64,000 nucleotides of DNA from Boletus sp. NGJ (lineage: Eukaryota; Basidiomycota; Agaricomycetes; Boletales; Boletaceae). The translations under genes and the position numbers were made by a program. Below, piece after piece: positions 45,465 to 57,675 of this stretch (within the stretch, counting starts at the first letter, position 1; each line of letters begins with the position of its first letter). A model generated the notes under the pieces. It saw nothing but the letters and a program-made list of their open reading frames with translations, did not search any database and had not been told where the DNA came from. The stretch covers positions 682,001-746,000 of the forward strand of contig JAGTXK010000091.1 in assembly GCA_019096195.1 (NCBI GenBank), given 5' to 3'.

Positions 45465-46616
45465 ACATAGTTGATCACCCATTTGGCATCTAAAGGGCGT
45501 TTGAGCAAAGGGAACAACGAAATAATGGCCGACCAACTCACTGGCATAGTTGCTCGGGTCCGGTACCATGTCACTACACGTCCCGGGGCAGCCAGACGAG
45601 GAATACGCAGAGTTAGCCCAGCCACCGCAGAGGGTGGTATCGATGATTATCGAGTGATCATAGAAATTATCGGTAATGTCGCACGTCGAAACACTCCAAA
45701 AGGCTGCTGGCTCACCCCAACTTGTAGGTGTAGCCGTGGCCGCTCCACCGTTGATAGACGAAGGGACGTCTGCCCGAGTCCAGAACCACATCGACATGCC
45801 ATACGACGAGTCCCACTCAAACGCATAAACACCTCCCCCAGCATTGTTGAACGCAGAACCAAATGAATCCGAGTGGGAGTCACTGATGCCACACCCAGCA
45901 TCGGCAGACGCAGTGCTGTAGCAATTCGTGCCAAGGACCTGACCAGTGAACGCTTTGCTAGTGTCGGTAGTGCAGGGATTCGATGTTCCACTGTGGAGCG
46001 TCATCTGATTGTGCATCTGATCGTTGACGCCTTCTACGATATCTATCTCTCCAGCCATAGGCCAGTTAGGTCCATTGGTCTACAATCAACAACAGTTCAG
46101 TCGCGTCGTTCGTCCAACAAAAAGCGAACAACGAACCCAAAAGGCGGGCCAAACGGAACAACCGGCTGGCATCGCAGCTGCATCCAAAATAAACACACCA
46201 CCAGTGTACGATTTGCCCGACGTGATCCGAGTGCTGCCGATCGAACATGTATCAATCCGTCGACACGCGGCCAAGCAAATCCAATGACTCACGAATTGCG
46301 GTTTACGCCAGGTGCGAGCCAGTTCTGGGAGTCTACGCCGAGGACAGCGCGGCCACTCGAATCCACGTATGCAATGCCCTGGGATTCTGCATCCTGCTGG
46401 CCCACGTAATTCACATAGCCGTTCGTGGGATCTGGGCCGGTAAAGAATGACCATTCACTGGAGAGGGTCAGGACGCGAGTGACATGATACATGCAGAACA
46501 GACACATACTTGAGTAAAGCTGAACCTGTATACAGGTCTTGAATACTGTAGGTGGTTGCGCCCACCAGAGTGCCAAGCGGAACCACGGCCAAGAGGCAAA
46601 CGAAACGAGGATACAT
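45449..46616 (-). CDS. Secreted glycoside hydrolase family 16 protein, copy 2
   Basis: Start at 46616 with signal peptide MYPRFVCLLAVVPLGTLVGA. Mature sequence: TTYSIQDLYTGSALLK, LTLSSEWSFFTGPDPTNGYV, YTGGVFILDAAAMPAGCSVW, WPMAGEIDIVEGVNDQMHNQ, YDHSIIIDTTLCGGWANSAY and a terminal INYVAVYQ stop at 45449. GEIDIVEG carries the GH16 catalytic residues. Identity to copy 1 is high but clearly below 100 percent (for example IDIVEGVNDQMHNQ against IDVVEGVNNQTNNQ), so the tandem duplication is not recent. Copy 2 lacks the basic insert after the signal peptide found in copy 1, probably the ancestral state. Confidence 0.9.
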
Positions 46617-47692
46617 CGCAAGACCTGTCGAGTACGAAATGGATGATCCTAGATGAGGGAAACCGAGTTCAAGGAAGACGAGGGGATCAAGAGCGAAATC
46701 CAGTACCGTTTATATAGACTCTTCAGAGCTCACATGACCGCGGTCTCTAATCGAACCTTGTCGTGAACCGACGGGCCTGGACCATCGCATGAGCTTGACA
46801 GGTCATTCATGCAACGGTGCCAGGCAGATGATATAGCATCATTTCACGAAATGAGGTGTGGAATAAAAACTGGACAGGCAGGAACATCTGCTCAGTAGCC
46901 GAGATTGTGAGGAACCTCTTCTACTGTCCGGGAGTTCACGAGGGAACGCTTGAACCCTCAAGAGTCAAAGGCGTTCATTAATAATTTCCTTTCCTGTTAG
47001 TTAGAGTGCACAAAGCACCTGTGGTAGAGTCATAAAGCGACAACGTGACACACCTGTTTTGCACATGGCTGGCAGCGGCAGACTCTCCAGAAGTTCTTGG
47101 AATTTGCGGCTAAGTTGGCCTAGCTGGCAAGTTACTGCGCCTAGCTGGCGAGTACTGCGTCTAGCTGGCAGCTCCATACAATTAGCCATATCCGCCGCCT
47201 GCGCATGCGCCTGCCATCCAAAGGATACAACAAAGGCCTTTCCAATTGTGGTTGAATCTGTCCCTTGCACGAATTAAGCCCTCTCAGGGCAAGTCGCAGG
47301 AAGAGAGCTCGTTTCTTCTTCCACCATGACCCGTTTCCTCGTGGTGGGGGCTTGTGCGGCAACCTCGTGCATCAACGGGATCCGAGTCGAGTGACGCGGT
47401 TCAACCATTCGTTCGCTGATCAGAGACTTGCGCGCGCGGAGATCCCAGCCTTCCAGCACATGCATTTTCTTGTCTTGTGTTCGGCGTTTGACGTGGCATC
47501 CTCGTTGCAGATCGAACTTGGGTAGACAAGTTGCACTGTTCGGTCCGACGGCGATTGGTCGGAAATGACAACATCCCTTCACCCGAACAAGTACCCTGCG
47601 AACAAGATAGCAAAAAATCTATTGCGCAACATCGCAAGTACAAATCAAGACTTTAGAACACGCCCACCATACTCATTTCTGGCATTGAGCTA
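46617..47692. other. Intergenic region between GH16 copy 2 and phosphoglucomutase
   Basis: 1.08 kb. The left end should hold the GH16 promoter, the right end the 3' UTR of PGM. A short CTAGCTGGC repeat lies at 47110-47169. No reading frame shows a recognised motif. Confidence 0.5.
47110..47169. repeat. CTAGCTGGC short tandem repeat, three exact copies plus one degenerate
   Basis: Exact copies start at 47120, 47141 and 47161, a period of 20-21 bases, close to two helical turns. A degenerate copy (CTAAGTTGGC) precedes them at 47110. Confidence 0.85.
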
Positions 47693-49721
47693 TTACTAAA
47701 ATCACGTCGTGAGTCGGCGTTTCAGCGTGGGAAAACAGCCAGTCAAAAAAGACGCACCGTAATGACCGTAGGCTCGTCCCGTTGCAAATACTCCTTGAGG
47801 CTCGAGAACTCTAATGCCACTTCAATGAGGCCTTTGAGACCCTCTGCGGTATCCCTGCTTAACTCCTTCTCTCCCGCATCTGGTCCGACATATCGCTCAA
47901 CGTACATCCTGACCGTGGCACCCGCGCTGCCCGTACCGCTGAGCCGGAACACCACTCTCGAGCCGTCATCGAACAACACGACCTGGCCCTGGTTCGCGCT
48001 GACGCTCTTGTCGATGGGATCGGTGTAGGAGAAATTCGAGACAGAGGCGATCTTATAATCTTGGTCCGTGCTCTTTGAGCGATAGGTCGTATTTGCGAGC
48101 GAGGAGGTCTTGATGGCCTCGTTCAGACGCACGACTAACTTGTTTGCACCCTCGGAGGACACTTCTTCATAGTCATAGCGACTGAAGAATGAGCGGCCGT
48201 AGACGGCGTAGTGCTTCTGAAGTAGTTCCTTAATGCCTATGAGCTTGTTAGGAGACTCCTTGTTGGCGGCGGCAAGAATGTTTAACCACGCTTCGGTCCG
48301 AGGAAATGAGCTACCGCCGAAAGACGGATCGGGTCGCAACTTACCAACAATTGCCCACAGCCCGTCCTTTTCACGGATATGATCTGAGCCTGTTCCGAAT
48401 GATTCCTCTCCGCAGATAGAGAGGCGCCCGGCGTCCATCAAGTTTCCGAAGAACTTCCAGCCTATCAGAGAATTCGGTGAACCAAAGTGACTGCATGCCA
48501 GTCAAACAACCCGCCTGTGGGAACCTCGAAATATTCAAGACTCTTCTTCTGCGCAACGAGATCGATGGCCTTGCTCGTCGGCATGCTACGCGCCAAACCT
48601 TTCACGCCTCCCTTCTTGAAGTAAGGAATGACGTGCGCCCAGTCCGCGATGATAGCGACGGAGTCTGACGGCGTGACGAACGCGCCCTTGCCGTAGATCA
48701 TGTTTCTATCACCGTCACCATCACTCGCAGCACCGAACTGGATGCCGTTCTTATCCACGACCTCGACAAGCGAATGTGCATACGTCAAGTTCGGGTCGGG
48801 GTGTCCTCCACCAAAGTCTGGCAACGGGATACTGTTCTGAATCGCAGCCTCGGGGAGATCTAGCTGCTCGATGAAAATAGCACGCGCGTAGGGACCAGTG
48901 ACACCATGCAGACCGTCGAACAGGACGCGGAACGACTCTGCATTGTTCTGAAGGAACGCTTTGATGAGCGGAAAATCAAAGATCTCCTTCAACAAGATGA
49001 CGTAGTCCGCGACGGAGTCGATGATCTGCACTTGGGAGGGTCCGTAGGTCGTCTCGCCAATCTTTGAGAGATCGACCTAACTTTCATTGTGAGGTCATGT
49101 ATCCAGTACGATGATGACTGCAGCGACGTACAGGCGGAGCCTCGATGACCTTGTATCTCAGGATCGTCTTGGTGACCTCGTAAATCTTGTTCGTCACGTT
49201 CTCTGGCGCTGGTCCACCGTTGGACACGTTGTACTTGATTCCAAAGTCGTTGTTGGGACCGCCAGGATTGTGGCTCGCCGTGAGGAGGATACCGCCGTCG
49301 GCTTTGTACTTTCGGATCACGTTGGACGCGGCGGGGGTGGACAAGATCGAGTCTTTGCCGACGATGAATTTTTTCACGCCGTTGGCGGAACCGATCTTGA
49401 GGATGGTCTGGACGGTCTCCGGGGAGAAGTAACGACCATCGCCACCGATAACGAGCGTTGCGCCCTGTGCGGTGATGGAATCGAAGATGGACTGGATAAA
49501 GTTTTCGGTGTAGTGCTACAAGAATGTGTGTGTGGGCCAAGATCTCAAACGGAGCACGTTGATCGCGTACGGGTTGTTGGAATACCTTGACTCTGTGGTC
49601 CATTGATCAGACGGATTCGAGAGGATCGCTGGTGGTGTACTGACCTCTTCCTCAGCCCCGACGTACCAGGTTTCTGACCGTCAAATGGTTTAGTGGTTAT
49701 TTCCTTGACCTGGTGAGCCAT
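47693..49721 (-). CDS. PGM: Phosphoglucomutase
   Basis: Multi-exon gene starting [20 protein letters not shown] at 49721. The active-site serine loop is [20 protein letters not shown], the metal loop [13 protein letters not shown], the sugar loop [20 protein letters not shown] and the phosphate loop [17 protein letters not shown]. It interconverts glucose-1-phosphate and glucose-6-phosphate in the cytosol. One intron (48462-48514) is GC-AG: only this splice joins FEVPTG to [11 protein letters not shown]. The conserved end EEPTVIT of yeast Pgm is matched by DEPTVIT at 47758. Splicing there to TAA at 47695-47693 would leave the stop alone in the last exon; reading through instead adds VRLF and stops at 47743. 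Confidence 0.94.
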
Positions 49722-49864
49722 CGTTGCAAGGCGATATACGGACTGGTCACTCAAAGTGACGCTCAACTTTTGTGTCTCCATCATCACACGTGACGAGTCC
49801 GTACATACCCGCAACTTGAGCCGCCATTTGTATATTGTCAAGTGTTTTATCTAAAGTTTCACCC

Positions 49865-51185
49865 TCATATGTCCTCACCAAAGATTTCTGTGAACGCTTT
49901 CGCCAGATGTGGTATCATGTCCTGCGTGACCAGTCCGCGGCCCTCCACCTGAAATGCCCGCCTGCTGCTCGTGCGCGTAACGATACTCCCACCGATTGCA
50001 GCTAACATGGGGAGTCTCGACACCGGAAGAGCGTGATCCCTATCGACTATCCGTCAGAGTCGATACAAGACACGCAACGCATGACGCACCCATACGCCCC
50101 TTCCTCGTAACACTTGCCCCACGCCAACATCGTGCCCACACACCCGCTCAACACGTCTCCCTGCCCCCCACACCGCTTCAGCCCACCCTCGACATCGACA
50201 TCCACCACCTCCCTCACCTTCTCCCTCCCCTCTCCCTCCCCCTCCTCCACCCGAATCCCACTCGCACCTAAATCCGCCTCCTCCCCCGTCGTATCACTCG
50301 CAATCACATCCTTCGCCCCCTTCTCCAACACTACCACCCCCCCAAGCTTCCTCGACACCGCAGCCGCCCTCTCGCCCCCAGGCACACACCCCACCCCCGT
50401 CTGTTCGCTCAAGCGCTTAAACTCGACCACGTTCGGCGTCATCACCGCCCGGCGGTACCCCCGCACGAGCGACAGCTCCTGTCCGACCATCCAGAGCGCG
50501 TCCGCGTCGAGGACGACGAACATGGCGCGCTGGCGGGCGAGGGTGAGCGCCGTGCGGGCGTAGTGCTGCATGTAGGCTTCCCGGCCAAGCCCAGGGCCGA
50601 GAACGAGGACGTGTAGCCGTGCGAGAATCGCATCGATGTCGTTCTTCACTCTGTCTTGTGCACTGTACGCCGCGGGGCGAGGGGGCAAGGGAAAAGGGGT
50701 ATGCGCGGGTCCGAGGGGCACGAGTGGGTATGAACGTGAGAGTGGGGTAGAAAGGGTGGGACGTACGCATCTTCGCGGAGGATAGGGTGGACGATCAAGT
50801 CGGGCGAGTAGGACTTGATCGCCTGGGCTGCAGTCGGCGCACAGATGACGTGCGAGAGGTCAGCGCCCTTGCATGCGGGTCGTGTCCGTGTCAGATATCT
50901 CTTTGTTTGTAGACGATCATACCAGGCGAAGCGCCGACATGGCTGCAAAGAATGGCGCGCCGGTGTAGCTATGTCGTCGTGAAATGAGGGGTCGCACGAA
51001 CAACAAAAGGGGATGACAAACTCGAGAGCCCCTCCTAGGACGCCGACCCTGCCTGCGCACCTGTCTTGCTCTCACGACCCCTTCAATGTGGGCGACGACG
51101 CACCTGACTGGCCCTTGTGCAGGGACCCATTGAGAGGGGGAATGATTTGTTTTATTTGATCGATGATTACTTTTGGGACGGGCAT
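49865..51185 (-). CDS. ATP-dependent (S)-NAD(P)H-hydrate dehydratase
   Basis: Start [20 protein letters not shown] at 51185. The carbohydrate-kinase-like fold reads [138 protein letters not shown] and the end [10 protein letters not shown]. The GGxGD loop is catalytic. The enzyme repairs hydrated NAD(P)H damaged by heat or GAPDH, using ATP. It is usually about 300-350 residues. It is transcribed toward PGM with 143 bases between. There are several introns; two at the N-terminus are closely spaced. Confidence 0.9.
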
Positions 51186-51563
51186 GTTGGCTGCGCTCGG
51201 AGAGGTGCTTAAATGTCATTTACGATTACATGGAGTGCGGATTCAGAATAAGGATATCGAGAGAACAGCGAGTGATACACCCATGTCCAACAACGGGCGA
51301 GAACAAAGAGGTAGACACTAAAACACCATTAAAAGTTTGAATTTGTATCCTAAAAGAAAGACGACATTAAAAAGAAGGCTTGCGCGCGGGAATCCAACCT
51401 GGTAAAAAGAAGAAAAGTCCAAGGGGTAATATGTACTATGCGATGAAGACAAAGGACACAGTAGAAAGAAACGGTAGGACCCAAGCAAGGGTCAATAATT
51501 CCAAAATATAAGTAAGGACGTCGGTCTCAAAGGTCAACACGAGATGGACTGAGCCACCGACGA
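51186..51563. other. Spacer between the dehydratase and Reg1-like genes
   Basis: 378 bases, AT-rich, in tandem orientation. It holds the dehydratase promoter and the Reg1-like 3' UTR. No coding seen. Confidence 0.5.
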
Positions 51564-54483
51564 TCATGAGGTTGGGACGCCAGCAGGAGCTCCGCTATGC
51601 CAGAAAGAACCCAAGAAAGCCCCGGCGTTAGACATTATTTCCACAGCACGACCGACAAGGGTGCCCTGCTCGTCGTCTCCATCTCGGGTGGGACTCCTAG
51701 AACTACCGGAAAAAGCTTTCCGTTCATGGCGAACGATGCGCGAGTGCGGAGACGGCTTGGAGGGCGAAGGTGGCGAGCGCATGCGAAGAACTGGCGAGTT
51801 GGCGGGTGTAGGTTGACGCGAGATGAATTCCTGTTCCTCTTGCGTGTAACTGGGGGAAATGGGTATCGTTGCGGATGGCGCTTCGGTGTAGCTCGTCTGA
51901 GTAATTGGCTTAGCATCGAGTACGAGACGTGGTGGCAAGCGGGCGGTGGACGTCGGAACGACGGTAAGTAGTGAAGATCCGGATGAACAAGATCCGGAAG
52001 TAGGCTTCATTCGCACCTCAGGAACTGGCGGTTGCTCCGGTTGGGGTTGGTTCACGACAACGCACGTAGCAACATGCGGATCCTCGGGACTCAAGCTGGA
52101 ACCAGAGCCAGAGTGCGATCCTCGCGTGTACCGATCTCGTCCTCTCTCCGTAGTCCGTCGACCTTCCCTCTCGCCTTTCGTATCACGCTCCCGATCTCTC
52201 ACGCCAACACTACCAATACCGAGCCCAACATTTCCGTCGGGACTCAAACTGCCCAGTGGACTGCCAGTACTGAGGCTTTCGCGATCCGAAAATGATGACG
52301 TGCGCGTGATACTGCGGCCACGGGGCTGTTCAACCTGTGCCTGAGAAGACAATGACGGGGAAGATGCAGAACGGCCTCGTGAAGAACCGGAATCTGATGG
52401 AGCGAGAAAGGGGCCGCTGGTGCCCTGGGTAGTGGTGTTGGCACGAGAAACAACAGTAGCCGAACTCGAGGAAGCGGCGTTGGTCGATGTAATGATCGCA
52501 CCTGGCGAAGGGGTGCGGGAACGCGATCTACTTCGGGATCTCGAGCGTGAGGTTGACCGCGGAATGTCTGGGTGGCCATCTGGAGAGCTGACGATGACTT
52601 CGGGGCCAGTCGGACTCCAATCGATTGTGATAGTCTCTGCACATCGGGGTGTGCGAGTGGCGTTGGGGTCAAGACCTTGGCTAAGAAGCTGCGTGGGATC
52701 AGCTGAATTCACTTGTTGGACAACTGAGGCTTGTGGAACAGGAAGTGGGGCCACGGTGGGGTGATCCAACAGCTGCGGCTTGTCTACCAGGCTCGGTTCG
52801 TATATTACATTCTGTCTGTGGGCTTCGATCGCGTCGTCGCTCTCCTCGGTCGTCGAGTAGACATACGATGGGGGTACATAGACGAGCTCCACAGGGGAAT
52901 CATGTGGGCCAGAAGGAGACCAGTTATGGGGATCACGAGCGCGACGGGTGTGCGAGGGGAGGTGTGTATGTGGGAGCGGGTAGGGCGAGTGTTCGTCATC
53001 GTCATCGATCCTCGTTTTGAGGATCGTGGGGGCAATGAGGGCAATAGTGACCAATTCCTTGTCTGTGCTTTGGGAGTGCATGATGGAGCTGTTGCTGGCA
53101 CGCTCACGGTGAGGGATAGTCGTGTGGGACGCGGATCGGGCCTTGGGTGGCCGCGAGCGCGAGGAGGAAGAGTCGGAGGAGGAGTGGGATGGAGAATGAG
53201 GGATGGGAGAAGGGGCATGGCGGACACGCATTTGAAGAACGTCGTCTTCGTCTTCGTCGTCGTCGTCGTCGTCGTCATCCTCTTCGGAGGTGGATGAAGA
53301 GGAGGGGGATACGCTGTGAGGGGGCGGGGAATGAGATAGCTGGGGAAAGGAGGGGGAGTGTGGGTGGTCGTCGTCAAAGAGGATCTCGTCGGCCTCGTCG
53401 AGGATGCCGTCCTCTGAGTCCTCGTCGTAGCTGGGAGGGAGAGATGAGCGTGGAGGTGAAAAGTGAGTGGAGAACTGACCCGTCGTCGTCGAGGTGATCA
53501 GCATTGCCAAAATGGGTGGCGTAGTGGGCGCGTTTCTTTTTCGGCTTGTCGATGGCGATGCACTGCTCCACAAACGTGTTGAAGCTGATGTGCTTACGTT
53601 TCTGTCCGTGCAACTCGGACTGTAGCAGCGCCGGCATCTCCCCCGCCACACTCGGCGCCACGCGCGGCGGAGAATCCCGTCGGAATGCGCGGCTCGGTCC
53701 CCACCGCGTGATGTGTGTATCGCTCTTCGTGTGCAGCAGCGACGGCCGAACCGGTTTGCGCGGCGAACCAGGCGGGCAGTCCGACATGATCTGCGGCACA
53801 TCCTCCTCCTCAGACTCGGGTGGACTAAACATGGGCGACAGCGGGAACTCGGACGTGAGCAGCTCGCAGATGGATCGGTGTTTCAGGATGGGTTTCCGCA
53901 TGGCACCGGTCGAGCTCTCCAGCGGGGGTGAGGGGGACGACGGCAGGTCGAGCGCAGCAGCGGCGCTGAGAGACGGCCTTGGTATCGGATCTGCCGTGTG
54001 CAGAGGACCGTAGAGCCAGGTGACATCAGAGTCTTTGAGCCTACACACACGAGTGTCAGCTCCCATATCACCTTGTTCGACAGGGTAGGGTAAAAAGCAC
54101 AGTCGCGATCAGAGCAGGATCCAAGGAGGTTCAAATCGCATCAAGAGAGTGCGAAATAAAATGGTGCGAGCAAGCGTGGCTCAAAGATCTTGACGATCAG
54201 AAAGGGTGAGAAAAAAAAAGACCAACCAGTTGAGTGTCTCTGGAGTGACGGTTTTAAGGCCATTCCTCTGTTTCCACCAAGTACGCCAGGAGGCGTTTTC
54301 GAGACGGGCGCCGTTGGCGATTTCGTTCTTGAGGCGGGTCATGTTGCGCCATGAGCGCCAAACGTCCTCTTCGCGCCATTCGTGGGAGAGGTAGTCGACT
54401 TGACCACGGGGAAGGTCTGACAATGCAGAGTCGTCCGGTATGGCGTTTACTGAGCCGAGCAGGACAGGAAGGTAGATGGCCAT
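51564..54483 (-). CDS. Reg1/GATA-like DUF1752 protein, probable PP1 regulatory subunit
   Basis: Three exons. The start is the in-frame ATG 54483 (MAIYLPVLLGSVNAIPDDSA) because family-like sequence begins there. The DUF1752 region is DYLSHEWREEDVWRSWRNMT, LENASWRTWWKQRNGLKTVT and PETLNWLKDSDVTWLYGPL. Then comes RKHISFNTFVEQCIAI, where KHISF fits the RVxF-type PP1 docking site, next to acidic SEDGILDEADEILFDDD and a long acidic Ser-rich tail with an Asp run. Yeast Reg1 uses such a site to bring Glc7 phosphatase to Snf1 in glucose repression. Yeast-style glucose control is inferred; the DUF1752 plus KHISF order is seen. Confidence 0.85.
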
Positions 54484-54957
54484 CAGGAGGACGGAGCTCA
54501 CCCGAACCGTTGTGGTGGGGGATAGTGCGCGTCGAGAGGCACGTGAGAGGGAACAAGGAGGATTCGACTGATTGTTTCGACCTCCTTTTCAAGCAACGAG
54601 GGGGCCAGAGAGGGGGAAGCGGAAACACAGAAAATGTGGTATGGGAAACGTTTCGCGGAGGGGGTAAAAAAAGGACAAGAGCGATGACAACCAAGGTCCG
54701 AACGACCTGACCCAGAATATTGCACGTGCAAGTATCAAAGAAACACAGCTGCTCGCAGCATCCGGGGAAATTTAGCTGCGTGCTGTGGAGAAATCAAAGT
54801 TCGGGTAAGTGTTGGGATGTTTCCCTATTCACAATCACAAGCAAGGGGAAAGAAAAAAAAAAAAAGGAGAAAAAAAAAAAGGGAAAACATAATGTTGAAC
54901 AAGTCACGTGTTTGCAGCAGAATTAGACCAGGAGTGCGACTGCAGCAAATATTGGCC
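54484..54957. promoter_or_regulatory. Divergent promoter between the Reg1-like and VPS9 genes
   Basis: 474 bases between outward-facing starts. An A/G-rich low-complexity run (54850-54892) lies about 70-110 bases before the VPS9 ATG. It would read as a Lys/Arg-rich peptide but most likely is 5' UTR or a poly(dA:dT)-like nucleosome-depleting tract. Confidence 0.5.
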
Positions 54958-57675
54958 ATGTCCACTTCCCCTCTCCACATCGACAAGCCCGTCCCTCAGA
55001 ATGAGCTCAGTCCAAATCCCTGGGCGGACGCACCCACCAAGCTCGACCTCGACCTCGACCTCTCCTCTGGCGTTCAGGGGTTGTCCTTGACCGACCCTAC
55101 CAACCAACCAGACACCGTCGACGCTCGCACTGCCTGGGCAGATGTCCGGGGCCATCCCCCACCCCCACCCCGCCCAGAGTCCGGCCAGAGCATCCGCGGC
55201 CATTCGCGTTCCAGCACGCACGATCTCTCTCGCCGACTCCCATCCCGTCCGAGCTCTCCAGATCCGCAGTCGTCTGTTCCTTCCCCCGCATTCCCTTCCT
55301 TTGCCGCCATCGCTCGCTCCTTTTCTATCCCAGGCGTCGTCCGACCCCGGATACGCCCCCTATCGATGGACTCTGCAAAGCCGATACCCACCCCATCTCC
55401 AACCACAGCCGATTCCTTTGCTGCACAGCAACAACAGCCCCCCCAAGTCAATGTACCCTCTCCTCTGTCTAAACCACTTCCACTCCAACCCGATGCCATG
55501 CCATCCCCTCACTCTGCGCCTACCACCCGATCTGCAACACCACCCGCTGCGAATGATAGCGCGACACTTAGCGGGGATAAAGACCCACAGTTTGACTTTC
55601 AAACCTTTCTCGATCAGATGAAGTCCCGCGGCGCAGAACCCGTCGCAAAGTACCTCAGATCGCAAGTCCTCCTCCTCCCTCTTTCGTACCCCTAACGAAT
55701 ACTGCGCGCCCAGTTTTCTAAGCAATTTTGCAAAGAGAACGTTTACCGTCAACGATCAAGTCAAACTCATCAATGATTTCCTGAATGTACGAATATGCGA
55801 CTACGATCCCGCTTGATGCAGCTCAATCATGCCATTTGTTCAGTTCATCACAGCAAAGATGAGAGAATCCGACGTTTGGCGAAATGCCTCCGATGCGGAA
55901 TTCGAGAATGCGATGGAAGGCATGGAAAAACTTGTCATGAATAAACTCTACGACTTGTTCGTCGCCGTACGCACTCACCTTGGCAACTCTCGTTCACGCC
56001 CTCTTGCAGCACCTTCACGCCTTCCCTCCCGCTACTAACCCCTCCACGCCCCGTAACTGCAGACGATCTCGAACGGGATCGAATCTTGGCACAGAGAATC
56101 AGCTTGTTCCATTGGATCAAACCTACCCATCTCGACATTTCCGAGCTAGAGAGCAAAGAGCCAGGCATTGCAGGGTTTCTCGAATTCGCGCAACAAGGTC
56201 TTTCATCTTATCCAACTCCTATCCTCCTCCACCTGACCATTTCCCACAAAGAATTATGTAAAGTGAACCACTACAAAGCACCGAGGGACAAACTGATCTG
56301 CATCCTGAATTGTTGCAAGGTCATATTTGGTTAGTCCTTTGTCATGTTACTGCACATGTGTAACTGACGACGAATTTAATGGCAAGGTCTTCTCCGTCAC
56401 TTGCGAAGAGACGAGGGAGCAGATTCGTTTGTGCCTGTCCTCATTTTCGTGGTTCTTAAAGCAAACCCAGACCACCTTCTTTCTAACGTGGAGTATGCGT
56501 GCTCTCCCATTCTGGCTCGATGTGCTCATTAACAAGTGTACCGCGATAGATTCATAAATCGCTTCCGAAATCCCGTGAAGCTGCAGAGTGAGGCAGGTTA
56601 TTACCTGTCAAGTCTCGTGAGTAATCATAATTAAGGCGAACCCTGAATAACAAGCGGGATTCGGTGTAGATGGGTGCAGTTCAATTCATCGAGACAATGG
56701 ACCATACGTCGGTTTCAAATCTCACTCAGCAAGAATTCGAGCGGTGAGCACATTCCTGGATGTAACCTGCCCCCTCTGTGTTCACTGCTGGTTCATAGAA
56801 ACGTCGAATTAGCTATCCAGTCCCTACCTCCCTCGTCACCTTCTTCACCAACGTCGTCCACATCCTCATTTGCCCCTTCTATGAAATCTCCCCTCTCCTC
56901 TCCGCACGCAGGAGAAGAATCTGCTCAGCCACTGACATTATCTGTTCCCTCTCAAGCACAGAGTATAGGCGAAGATGCGCGCCGACTGCTTCAAAAGACC
57001 GGGGATGTAGTCTCCAAGCCACTTGGCGCGATTAGTCGCATCTTTAGCGATGCCCTCGACGAGAAAATGTCTTACCTCCCAGGTCCATTCGCGCCGTTTG
57101 AACTTGCAAGAGAACGGGCACAGGAAGGGTCAGACAATCAAACCGAACGACATTGGGCGCATCCTGATCAGATTGCTCAATTTAGGCTCGGGGGAGGGAA
57201 TACCTCAAAGCCACCCATCCAGACGACATATAAACCCCGCGTTCGTCGGCCTTCACCTGTCTCACCATCTCCCGGTGGCGCGTCTTTCGCAGCTGAAGAC
57301 ACATCCGGAACATTGAGACCACCATACACTCCAAAGGTTATTCCTGGCGCCGTCCAGGCACCAGGAACTGCCCTCTGGCAACGGGATGTCGGACCCGTGT
57401 CCAGTGTTGTTCACCCAAGCTCTCTTCCTCAGCATTTGCAGCCGCCCTCCCAGGCACAACATATTTCCCGGACGCCAACGCCATCCCTTGATTTGTCTGC
57501 CGTGCAAGCTGAGATAGACAAGGCGCACGCGCATGCCAGCGCTGCCTCTCGCAGTACACTTGCCCAAATATTCCCAGGCATGGATGCTGAAGTGCGTGAC
57601 TGGGTACTCGAAGCGAATGGCGGGGACTTGGGGCAGAGTATCGAGGCGTTGCTGGAGATGAGCGGGGGCTCGTAG
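54958..57675 (+). CDS. VPS9: Rab5 guanine nucleotide exchange factor with VPS9 and CUE domains
   Basis: Start MSTSPLHIDKPVPQNELSPN at 54958; several exons. A disordered N-terminal third precedes FDFQTFLDQMKSRGAEPVAK, FLSNFAKRTFTVNDQVKLIN and DFLN, the helical bundle of the RABX5/Vps9 region. The VPS9 core follows (SLFHWIKPTHLDISELE, KVNHYKAPRDKLICILNCCK, DSFVPVLIFVVLKANPDHLL, KLQSEAGYYLSSLMGAVQFI). After a long Ser/Pro linker, a CUE domain closes the protein (LAQIFPGMDAEVRDWVLEAN, GGDLGQSIEALLEMSGGS). It activates endosomal Rab5 homologues and binds ubiquitin. One intron (55662-55713) starts GCAAGT, a GC-AG intron with the ideal GC donor. This domain order is standard for Vps9. Confidence 0.93.

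Noticed and set aside
50114-50563. Plus-strand frame of 149 residues opposite the dehydratase gene
   Set aside because: Low-complexity Pro/Ser/Thr shadow of the minus-strand GC-rich exon; the minus strand has the GGQGD kinase-fold motif.
52731-53297. Plus-strand frame of 188 residues ending in a Val run
   Set aside because: Antisense of the Asp/Glu run of the Reg1-like gene.
54817-54957. Lys/Arg-rich N-terminal extension of VPS9
   Set aside because: It translates an A/G-rich leader; the family's N-terminus is disordered and the ATG at 54958 is a better start.
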